Source: Sphingomonadales bacterium (lineage in GTDB: Bacteria; Pseudomonadota; Alphaproteobacteria; Sphingomonadales; Sphingomonadaceae). Taken from it: a stretch of 20,819 nt of DNA. The translations under genes and the position numbers were made by a program. Positions 7,197 to 16,200 of this stretch are shown here, piece by piece (position 1 is the first letter of the stretch; each line of letters opens with the position of its first letter). Under the pieces are notes generated by a model. It did no database searches. It saw only the letters and a list, made by a program, of their open reading frames with translations, and had not been told where the DNA came from. The stretch lies in contig JAIXPM010000009.1 of assembly GCA_027486275.1 (NCBI GenBank), positions 1 through 20,819 on the forward strand, given 5' to 3'.

Positions 7197-8078
7197 ATGA
7201 CCAATCTTGCCAACACATTCCTGGGCCGCACCGGCCTGACGCTTGCGGCAGCGTCGCTGCTGCTCACCCCAGTGGCCGCGCTGGCCAAGGGCGCCGGTGA
7301 TTTGCGTGATCTTGTGGGCGCCCGCGCCGCCGGTGCCGAAAGCGACATGGAATCGCGAGGCTGGGTCTCGACGTCGGCCCACAAGGGCGCGGCTTCCAGC
7401 TATGTCTATTGGTGGAACGGGCGGGACAAGAGCTGTGTGCGCGTCGCCACCCGCGATGGCCGCTATGACCAGATCACTGACACCGGCGCGACCGATTGCG
7501 GCCAGAAGGCGGGCAGCGGTGACAAGGCCGCCGCCGTGGCCGGGGTGGCAGCGTTGATCGGCGTGCTGGCGCTGGCCAGCAAGTCGCACCACCGCGGCGA
7601 CAAGGATTATGACAACCAGAACGACCATGCCGATTTCGAGCGTCGCCATCGTGACGGCCTGTACCATCACCCCTACACCAATGGTGGAAATTCGAAGCCC
7701 TATTCGGATGGTTACCAGTCGGGCGTCGACGAACGTTCCCACCAGTCGAGCTACCGCCCGGAATATCGTAACTATCAGGGCAGTGGTTGGTCGGGCGGTG
7801 GCAGCAATAATGGCGGCAACAGTGGTGACTGGTCGAACAATCAGGGTGGTGGCAACGGGCCTGCCGCCTTCAATGACCTTGTTGGCGCCAAGGCCGCCGG
7901 AGTCGATTCTGATCTTCAGGCCCGCGGGTTCCGCGCTGTCGATGGCTTTGGGTCCGGGAACAATGGCAAGGGATCGATCTGGTGGAATGGGCGCACGCGC
8001 CAATGCCTGCAGATGATCACGGTCAATGGTCGCGCCGACAGCATCGAGGATATTCAGACACACGCCCGCTGCCGCTGA
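7197..8078 (+). CDS. Secreted protein with a duplicated 60-70-residue domain around a hydrophobic helix and Gly/Asn-rich linker
   Basis: The product is 293 residues; the ribosome-binding stretch is a run of seven G (7183-7189). Residues 1-30 are a signal peptide (cut near ALA-KG). Domain copy 1 (35-101) and copy 2 (225-292) share DLVGA(R/K)AAG, S-D-(M/L)-x-x-R-G-(W/F), WWNGR, a Cys four residues later, GR, and a terminal Cys. Between them are an Ala/Val/Leu helix (111-129), a charged His/Asp/Tyr stretch, DGYQSGVDER (171-180) and a Gly/Asn/Ser linker (195-222). The C-x-C spacing in each copy suggests one disulfide per domain. I recognise the repeat as a domain but not its function. The helix could tether copy 1 and copy 2 to the membrane or act in self-association. 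Confidence 0.78.
   Translation: MTNLANTFLGRTGLTLAAASLLLTPVAALAKGAGDLRDLVGARAAGAESDMESRGWVSTSAHKGAASSYVYWWNGRDKSCVRVATRDGRYDQITDTGATDCGQKAGSGDKAAAVAGVAALIGVLALASKSHHRGDKDYDNQNDHADFERRHRDGLYHHPYTNGGNSKPYSDGYQSGVDERSHQSSYRPEYRNYQGSGWSGGGSNNGGNSGDWSNNQGGGNGPAAFNDLVGAKAAGVDSDLQARGFRAVDGFGSGNNGKGSIWWNGRTRQCLQMITVNGRADSIEDIQTHARCR
7299..7499 (+). repeat. Coding repeat, domain copy 1
   Basis: This stretch encodes residues 35-101 of the secreted 293-residue protein. Its key residues are DLVGARAAG, ESRGW, WWNGR, Cys80 and Cys101. It matches copy 2 at 7869-8072 at protein level, but the DNA has diverged, so the duplication is old. Confidence 0.75.
7869..8072 (+). repeat. Coding repeat, domain copy 2
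   Basis: This stretch encodes residues 225-292 of the same protein. Its key residues are DLVGAKAAG, QARGF, WWNGR, Cys270 and Cys292. It is the second copy of the domain encoded at 7299-7499. Confidence 0.75.
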
Positions 8079-8117
8079 GACAGCGTGTGACTCTGCCATC
8101 AGGGAGTAGAACCCGCC

Positions 8118-9083
8118 TTGACCGATTATCTTTCCCGCCGCCAGTTCACCGGCGCCGTTGGCCTTGGGCTGATGGCGCCAGCGGCCGTCGCGCAAACGCT
8201 GAAGGACATCCGCACACTCAAGCCCGGCGAATTCACCTGGCACCCGGAACGGTCACCGGCTGGCCCGGTGGCGATCATCGTCTCGATCCCGGATCAGCGT
8301 GTGCATGTCTATCGCGGCGGAATCCGCATCGGCGTGTCCACCTGCTCCACAGGCAAACCAGGCCATGAAACGCCAACGGGTGTGTTCACCATCCTGCAGA
8401 AGGACAAGGACCACAAATCCAGCACCTACAACAATGCGCCGATGCCCAACATGAACCGGCTGACCTGGGATGGCATCGCGCTGCACGCTGGCAAGCTGCC
8501 GGGCTATCCGGCCAGTCACGGATGTGTGCGGCTGCCGATGGCCTTCTCGGAGAAAGTGTTCGGCGTCACCCATGTCGGCACGCCGGTGATCCTCGCCGGC
8601 AGCCATGCTGATCCGGTGGATATCGTCCACCCCGGCCTGTTGCTCACCGGCGAAGCCAACAGCGGGTTCGATGGCGCTGTCGCAAAGCTGAAAGGCAGGG
8701 CGCTGCCAATCAAGGAGCCGGCCATCACTGTGCTGGTCAGTTCGGCCAGCGGCGAAGCGGCGTTGCTGGAGAATGGCCGAACCGTCGCCACCTCTGCGGC
8801 CCGGCTTGCGACCGGATCATCACTTGGCGAACATGTCTTCTCGCTGATCGAAGCCCACGACAATGGCACGGCGCTGCGCTGGCACGGGATTGGTTATGCA
8901 GACAGCCACGGCGTGCCGGTTGAGGTGCCACAGGGCAGCATCCTGCGCCGCGTGGGTGCCGATCCGGCCTTCACGGCTGCCGTGCATGATCGCCTGCACC
9001 CCGGCATGCTGATGGTCACCACCGATCTACCGCTGCACCCGGATCGCCGTTCGGCCGAAGATTTCGTGATCATGACGAGTTGA
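8118..9083 (+). CDS. Tat-exported L,D-transpeptidase (YkuD) with a degenerate second half
   Basis: The product is 321 residues. TTG 8118 is the only start that keeps the N-terminus; an in-frame TGA lies at 8088-8090 and AGGGAG is at 8101-8106. The first residues carry a twin-arginine signal ([13 protein letters not shown], then AVAQ), so export is probably folded, via Tat. The YkuD domain spans ~50-162, with ETPTGVFTI and the catalytic signature H123...SHGCVRL (H134, C136). Such enzymes make 3-3 cross-links in peptidoglycan or attach proteins to it in the periplasm. Residues ~202-305 look like a second, degraded copy of the domain: VLVSS strand, GEHVFSLI, H256, then SHGV in place of SHGC. The second half therefore lacks the catalytic Cys and may bind rather than catalyse. 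Confidence 0.93.
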   Translation: MTDYLSRRQFTGAVGLGLMAPAAVAQTLKDIRTLKPGEFTWHPERSPAGPVAIIVSIPDQRVHVYRGGIRIGVSTCSTGKPGHETPTGVFTILQKDKDHKSSTYNNAPMPNMNRLTWDGIALHAGKLPGYPASHGCVRLPMAFSEKVFGVTHVGTPVILAGSHADPVDIVHPGLLLTGEANSGFDGAVAKLKGRALPIKEPAITVLVSSASGEAALLENGRTVATSAARLATGSSLGEHVFSLIEAHDNGTALRWHGIGYADSHGVPVEVPQGSILRRVGADPAFTAAVHDRLHPGMLMVTTDLPLHPDRRSAEDFVIMTS

Positions 9084-9114
9084 GCGCCCTCGCAACAACA
9101 CAGGATGGATGATG

Positions 9115-9810
9115 ATGATGCGCAAGCTGACAGCCGAATGTCTCGGCACCTTCTGGCTGGTGTTCGGCGGCTGCGGTTCGGCCGTGCTGGCGGCCGGCTA
9201 CCCTGAACTCGGCATCGGCTTTGCTGGCGTGTCGCTGGCCTTTGGTCTGACGGTGCTGACCATGGCTTATGCGGTGGGCCATGTCTCTGGCGGCCATTTC
9301 AACCCTGCGGTGTCGCTGGGCCTTGCCATCGCCGGGCGCTTTGGCTGGAAGGATCTGCTGCCCTACTGGCTGGCGCAGCTGGCGGGCGGGGTGCTGGCGG
9401 CTGCCACGCTCTATGCGATTGCCTCGGGCAAGGCGGGCTGGGTGGCCGGCGGCTTTGCCAGCAACGGCTTTGGTACGCTGTCGCCCGGCGGCTATGGAAT
9501 TGAGGCGGCGTTCCTGGTGGAAGCGGTGCTGACGGCCGGGTTCCTGCTTGTCATCCTCGGTTCCACCTCCAACCAGGCCCCGCAGGGCTTCGCGCCCATC
9601 GCCATCGGCATGGCGTTGACGCTCATCCACCTTGTCTCGATTCCGGTCACCAACACTTCGGTGAACCCCGCCCGCTCCACCGCTGTGGCGCTGTTTGCGG
9701 AAACGGCGGCCGTCGGCCAGCTCTGGCTCTTCTGGCTGGCGCCGCTGGTTGGCGCGGCCATTGGCGCCCTGATCTGGCGACTTGCGCTTTCATCTGACAG
9801 GGCAAGCTGA
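9115..9810 (+). CDS. aqpZ: Aquaporin Z, water channel
   Basis: The product is 231 residues from ATG 9115. Four ATG codons in a row (9109-9120) make the exact start uncertain. Choosing 9115 gives MMRKLTAEC, aligned with E. coli AqpZ (MFRKL), and AGGA (9102-9105) lies 9 nt upstream. Both NPA boxes are present: GGHFNPAVS (N63) and NTSVNPARS (N184). The selectivity-filter residues of water-specific AqpZ are also all there (F43, H172, T181, R187), so this is a water channel rather than a glycerol facilitator. It should form six-helix monomers, tetramers in the inner membrane, for rapid water flux. It starts 31 bp after the L,D-transpeptidase stop, so it may be the last gene of that transcript. Confidence 0.96.
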   Translation: MMRKLTAECLGTFWLVFGGCGSAVLAAGYPELGIGFAGVSLAFGLTVLTMAYAVGHVSGGHFNPAVSLGLAIAGRFGWKDLLPYWLAQLAGGVLAAATLYAIASGKAGWVAGGFASNGFGTLSPGGYGIEAAFLVEAVLTAGFLLVILGSTSNQAPQGFAPIAIGMALTLIHLVSIPVTNTSVNPARSTAVALFAETAAVGQLWLFWLAPLVGAAIGALIWRLALSSDRAS

Positions 9811-10265
9811 TCTGATACCTCGATCTTTTGTAAGTTTCGCAAGCGGTTCATGTCACAGCCCCAACTTTTCAGGAAAGCGGCGCCTTTCTCTCTTTCATTG
9901 GGCAGATCAAGACAGATGCCTGCCTCCAATCCCGGTTGGATAAAGCTGAAGGCCCGTTCACCAGAATTGGCGCTCCAAGGGCGCTGACAGCCCCTTGCTG
10001 ACAATCTGCAGGCGCTGGCAACAGGCTGTGCCAGAGCCGGTTTTGGTGTGCCGGGCGGCAACAAGGCCGTGAGGCGGGTGTTCACGCCGCTGCCAGATGA
10101 TTTCTGCCGTTCTTTGCGGAACTTGTGCGCTTGTCGTTGGTTGTAAGGGCACGGGCAGCCCAGTCCGCAACGCGACAGGTATAAGATGATTGATGTGCGC
10201 GGCTCTACACGCCCCGGGCTCCGGCTGCTGGTTGCCTGCACATCATTTGGCAGGCTCACGGCACG
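9811..10265. other. 455-bp gap between aqpZ and the glucan synthase gene, no convincing gene
   Basis: This is the longest non-coding stretch in the window. Short ORFs exist on both strands but show no ribosome-binding site or family pattern, and the region does not fold as a tRNA by eye. It holds a possible aqpZ terminator (9872-9888), an imperfect inverted repeat CAAGGGCGCTGACAGCCCCTTG-like element (9976-9997, arms of 10-11 nt, one bulge) and TATAAGAT (10180-10187) with no clear -35. A long leader with regulation of the glucan synthase gene is plausible but not shown. Confidence 0.5.
9872..9888 (+). terminator. Weak hairpin terminator candidate after aqpZ
   Basis: GGAAAG (9872-9877) can pair with CTTTCT across a CGGCGC loop, followed by the pyrimidine-rich CTCTTTC. 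The stem is only 5-6 bp and the T run is broken, so it would be a weak intrinsic terminator. Confidence 0.3.
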
Positions 10266-13200
10266 GTGGCAGCCATGATCGCTGGCCCGTTCCGCCCGCG
10301 CCCGTCGCCCTGGTTTGGCGAAAAGCCGATCCGCGAGGAATTGTTCGGCCTCGAACGGCTGCAGGATCACGCCCGCAGCCTGGCGTGGGCGCAGGCCAGC
10401 GATACCGTGCCACGGCGAGGCGTGTCGTTGAATGCCCGGTTGGCCGACAACGAAGCCCGCCTGCGGCAGACGTACCGGGCCACCATGCTGGCCCTGCAGG
10501 TGGCGATGCCGATCACGCCGGCCGCCGAATGGCTGGTCGACAATTTCCACCTCGTTGAACGCCACATCCGGGATGTGCGCGCCAATCTGCCGCCGGCGTT
10601 CTATCGCCTGTTGCCCAAGCTGGTCGCCGGGCCGTTTGTTGGCTGTCCGCGCGTGTTCGGCATTGCCTGGGCCTATGTCGCGCATACCGACAGCCGCTTC
10701 GATGCCGAAGCGTTGACCGGCTTCATGCGGGCCTATCAGGAGGTGCAGCCGCTCACGATCGGCGAATTGTGGGCGGTGGCCACCACGCTGCGTATCGTGC
10801 TGATCGAGAATTTGCGCCGCTTTGCCGTTCGGATCGAGCATAGCCAGGCGGATCGCCAATCCGCCGATGCGCTTGCCGATCGCCTGCTGGGCGTGGAAAC
10901 CGGGGTGGCCGAGCCGGCGGCTGTGGTTTTGGCCGGCCATCACGGCCCGGTATCCGATGCATTCGCTGTGCAATTCGTGCACCGGCTGCAAACCCACAGC
11001 GATGGCGTTGCGCAGGCGCTGACGTGGCTTGATGCGCTACTGGCCGAACGCGGGACCAACAGCAACGCCGCGATCATTTCCGAACAGGAACGTCAGATCG
11101 GCGCCACCGTGACGGTGCGCAACATCATCACCAGCATGCGGGTGATGGCGGAAATCGACTGGTCGGTCTTGTTCGAGAAAATGTCGCCGGTCGATGATCT
11201 GCTGGCGGCGAACGACACCTATCGGGCGATGGATTTTGCCAGCCGCAACCATTATCGCACCGCCATCGAGGCCTTGGCGCGAAGCTCGCCGTTGTCGGAA
11301 ATCGAGGTTGCGGGGCGGGCGTTGCAGGCGGCCGGCAAGGCCCGCTTTGCCGATGGCACGGTCGATCCGCGTCGCGGCGATCCCGGCTATTATCTGGTTG
11401 CGGCTGGCCGGCCTCTGCTGGAAGCGCAGATCGGCTATCACGCGCCCATCAGGGTCTGGCCGCGCCGATTGAGTCGCAGGTTGGGCCTGTCCGGCTATGG
11501 CGCAGTGATCATGGGGGGGGCCGCGCTGATCCTGCTGGTTCCGGCGGTGGCGCTGATCGGCCTGCAGATCGCGCCGGCCTGGGTGCTGTTGCTGCTGGCG
11601 CTGGGAGCCATTCCAGCGCTTGATGCCGCGGTGGCCCTGGTCAATGCCGGGGTAACGCGCGCCATTCCGGCCACCTTCCTGCCGGCGCTGGAATTGCGGC
11701 ACGGCGTTCCCGAAGAACTGCGGACGCTGGTTGCGGTGCCGGTGATGCTCACATCGGTGCACGGCATTGCCGAACAGATCGAGACACTGGAAATCCATCA
11801 TCTCGCCAGTCTGGAAGGCGATGTGCATTTCGCACTGCTGTCGGATTGGGGCGATGCGCCTGCCGAAACACAGGAAACCGATGCTGCGCTGCTGGCACTG
11901 GCCAGCGCGGGCATTGCCCGGCTGAACGCGCGTTATCCGGCGATCGCCGGCGGGGACCGCTTCCTGCTGCTGCACCGGCGGCGGCAATGGAGCCGCAGCG
12001 AAGGCGTATGGATGGGCTGGGAGCGCAAGCGCGGCAAGCTGCAGGAATTAAACCGGCTGCTGCGTGGGGCCAGCGATACCAGCTTCATCACGCCCGATGG
12101 TCGGGCGCCAACGGTGCCCGACAATGTCAGGTTCGTCGTCACGCTTGATGCCGATACGCGGCTGCCGCGCGATACGGTGCGGCGCTTGATCGGCAAGCTG
12201 GCGCATCCGCTGAACCAGCCGCGTTTTGATCCCGTCAGCAGGCGCGTGGTTGAAGGCCATGGCCTGTTGCAACCGCGGATCACGCCGGCGCTGGCAATCG
12301 GCCACGAAGGATCATGGTTCCAGCGCTTGTTTTCCAGCCACAGCGGCATCGATCCTTATGCAGCGGCGGTTTCCGATGTTTATCAGGATCTGTTTGGCGA
12401 AGGGTCCTACGCCGGCAAGGGCATTTACGATGTGGATGCGTTCGAGGCAGCGCTGGCTGGGCGGGTGCCGGAATCCACGCTGCTGAGCCATGATCTGTTC
12501 GAAGGCGTCTTTGCCCGCGCTGGCCTCGCCAGCGACGTGGAGGTGGTAGAGGAATTCCCCGAACGCCATGACGTTGCGTCGCGCCGTTATCATCGCTGGG
12601 CGCGGGGTGACTGGCAGTTGCTGCCTTGGATTCTGGGGCTGCGGCGCGGTGCAGGCGCCGCCCTGCCGATGACCGGCCGGGCCAAGATGATCGATAATCT
12701 GCGGCGCAGCCTGACGGCGCCGGCCGGTGTGGCGGCGCTGTTCGTCGGCTGGCTGTTGCCTCTGCCAGCGGCACTGTTGTGGACGCTGTTCCTGGTGCTG
12801 GTGCTCGCTGTGCCGGCGCTCATCCCGTTTTTCGAAAGCCTGCTCAGGTGGCCAGCGGGCGTTCCGGCTGCTGCGCAATTGCGGGCGCTTGGTGCCGATC
12901 TGCGGTTGGCATTGGCGCGCTGGGGACTGGTGGTCATGTTCCTCGCCGATCAGGCCTGGCTGATGGGCGATGCCATCGGGCGCACGCTGATCCGGGTAAT
13001 GATCACCCACCGCAACATGCTGGAATGGGTTCCGGCGGCGCAGCTGGCTGATGCGATGCGGCTTGATACACGCGGCTATTACGGGCGCATGCCGGGCGCC
13101 ATCATCTTGCCCATCATCGGGCTCGGTCTTGCCGTTGCCGGCGGGGAGGCAAGCTGGCCCTTGGCGCTGGCGTTCGCGCTGTTGTGGATTGCATCGCCCG

Positions 13201-16200
13201 CATTGGCCTGCCGGATCAGCACCCCGCCCGTGCGGCCGCGACGGCTGACGCTGGATGCGGCCGACAACAAGCAACTGCGGCTGATCGCGCGGCGCACTTG
13301 GCGCTATTTCGAATTTGTCGTGACCCCGGCCGACAATATGCTGCCGCCCGACAATTTTCAGGAAGACCCGGCCCAAGTCATCGCGCGCCGCACCTCGCCA
13401 ACGAATGTGGGCCTCTATCTGCTGTCGGTGGCGAGCGCCCGCGATTTCGGCTGGATCGGCACACACGAGGCGATTGATCGGCTGGAAGCGACCATGGCGA
13501 CGCTGGCGCGGCTGCCGCGCTGCCGGGGGCATTTCTACAACTGGTATGGCACCAGCGATTGCCGGGTGCTTGATCCGCCCTATGTCTCCTCGGTGGACAG
13601 CGGCAATCTTGCTGGGCATCTCATCGCGCTGGCCAATGCCTGCGACGCGTGGCGCGAACGGCCGCAAGGCGATGCGGCCCGCCTTGCCGGCGTGCATGAT
13701 GCCTTGGCCATCTTCCAGGCGCTGCCCGGCACCAGCGCCGAGCCCGCCGCGGCTGCTGCGGCGCTGGCGGCAGGGCTGCATGCTGCGGCCGATGGCGATG
13801 TGGATTGGCACGATCTTGGCCTTGCGGTCATGAACATCGGGGCAACGCTGGCAGTGGCCGTGACGCCAGATGATGATGACCGGCTGTTCTGGCTGGCCGC
13901 CGTGGCCGCTGCCATCGACAGTCACCAGCGCGATGCGCAGCCGGATGAAGAGCAAACTCACACCGCTGCAAGGCTGCTGGCGCTGGCTGCAGACGCGCGT
14001 GCCATGGCGATGGCGATGGACTTTGCCTTCATGCTGCACCCGGATCGCAAGCTGCTTTCGATTGGCTATTCTGATGCCACCGGCGCGCTGGATGAAAACC
14101 ACTATGATCTGCTGGCCTCCGAAGCCCGGCTCGCCAGCTTCTTTGCCATCGCCAAGGGCGATGTCCCGGCCCGGCACTGGTTCCGATTGGGCCATGCCGT
14201 CACGCTGGGCACGTCCGGGCCGCTGCTGCTGTCGTGGTCGGGTTCGATGTTCGAATATCTCATGCCGGCGCTGGTCATGCGCCCGCCGGCCGGCAGCCTG
14301 CTGGAACGCACCGAATGCCGGGCGGTCGCGGCTCACATCGAATACGGCAAGCAGCATGATCTGCCGTGGGGCATATCGGAATCCGCGTTCAATGCGCGCG
14401 ATCTGGAACTGACCTACCAATATTCCAATTTCGGCGTGCCGGGCCTGGGGCTGAAGCGCGGGCTGGCAGACGATCTGGTGGTCGCGCCCTATGCCACCGC
14501 GCTGGCCGCAATGGCGCAACCGCATGCCGCCATCGCCAATTTCAAACGCCTCGATCAGGCCGGCGCGATGGGGCGCTATGGCTATTATGACGCGCTGGAC
14601 TTCACGGCGTCGCGGCTGCCGATCGGCCGCAGCGTGGCCATCGTCCGCAATTTCATGGCGCATCATCAAGGCATGACGATCGTGGCGCTGGCCAACACGG
14701 TGTTCGGCTGCATCATGTGCGATCGCTTCCATGCCGAACCGCTGGTGAAAGCCGCCGAACTCCTATTGCAGGAACGCATGCCGCGCCTGGTGGCGGCGAC
14801 GCCAATCGCTGCTGCCGACGAAGCCCAACCGGCCGCAAAGACGCCGTTCATCAGCCGATCCGTCGGCCGGCAGTTCGTCACGCCGCACACGCCGGCGCCG
14901 GCAACCCATCTTCTGTCCAACGGCCGATACACGCTGATGATCACGGCGGCTGGATCGGGTTACAGCCGCTGGCGGGACATTGCGGTCACCCGCTGGCGCG
15001 AAGATCCGACGTGCGATGATTGGGGCTCCCATATCTATTTGCGCGATGCCGATAGTGGCGAAATCTGGTCGGCGGGGTTCCAGCCGATCCGCCGTGAACC
15101 GGACAGCTATGCGGTCAGCTTCAACGAGGATCGCGCCGAATTCGTCCGCCGCGATGGCGATCTGACCACCAGCATGACCGTGCTGGTTTCGGCAGAGGAC
15201 GACAGCGAGGTGCGGCGGGTGTCGATCGGCAATGCCGGCAGCCAGGTGCGCACCGTCGAAATCACCTCGTTCGCCGAACTCGCGCTGGCCCCGCAGGTCG
15301 CCGACATTGCCCACCCGGCCTTTTCCAAATTGTTCATCGAAACCGAATGCTTGCCGGGTAGCCATGCCCTGCTCGCCCGGCGCCGCCAGCGCGACCCGGC
15401 TGACCGCGAAACCTGGGCCGCGCACCTGATCGTGGTGGACGACAAGGCCGTGGGATCGTGCGAGTTCGAAACCGATCGCGCCCAGTTTCTGGGCCGGGGC
15501 GGCAATGCCCACCGGCCGCGTGCCGTTGCCGATGGCCGATCCCTTTCAGGCTCGCACGGCGCCGTGGTCGATCCCGTGTTCGTTTTGCGCACCCGTGTGC
15601 GGGTGGCGCCCGGTGAAACGGCCCATGTGGCGTTCTGGACGATGGCGGGCTCCAGCCGGCAGGCGGTTCTGGAGATGATCGACAAGCACAGCGCGCCAAC
15701 CGCCTTTGAACGCGCGGCGACGCTGGCCTTCACGCAGGCCCAGATCCAGCTCCACCATCTGCGGCTGGGTGCGGGCCAGGCCGCCCAGTTCCAACGCCTG
15801 GCCGGGCACATGCTGTATGTTTCGGCCAGCATGCGACCCGGCGCGATTGCCCTCGCGCAGGGGGCCGGCCCGCAATCGGGCCTGTGGTCGCTGGGCATCT
15901 CTGGCGACCTGCCGATCATCGTGCTGCGGATCGCCGATATTGAGCAACTGGCGGTGGCACGCGAACTGATGCAGGCCACCGATTATTGGCGGATGAAGCA
16001 GCTGTCGTTTGATCTGGTGATCATCAACGAACGCGGCACATCCTATGTGCAGGATCTCCAAAGCGCCCTTGAGGGCCTGGTGCGGGCCAGCCAATCGCGC
16101 GCGCAGTTCGGCGAACGCAGCCCCGGCACGGTGTTCGTGTTGCGCGCCGATCTTGTACCCGATCCGACCCGTGATCTGCTGCTGGCGGTGGCGCGGGTGG

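Noticed and set aside
9109..9120. Four consecutive ATG codons at the start of aqpZ as a slippage repeat
   Set aside because: The repeat is only four units in triplet register, so length changes would keep the frame and merely add or drop a Met; it affects only the choice of start.
9958..10170. A 70-codon minus-strand frame in the gap before the glucan synthase gene
   Set aside because: It has no ribosome-binding site, no family pattern and an Arg/Gln/Thr-rich composition typical of chance frames in GC-rich DNA.
12312..14732. An 806-codon open frame on the minus strand inside the glucan synthase gene
   Set aside because: It is the same antisense effect of strong third-position GC bias. The product is Gln/Arg/His-rich and nonsensical, and the plus-strand frame encodes the GT84 domain, membrane segments and glucoamylase-like domain here.
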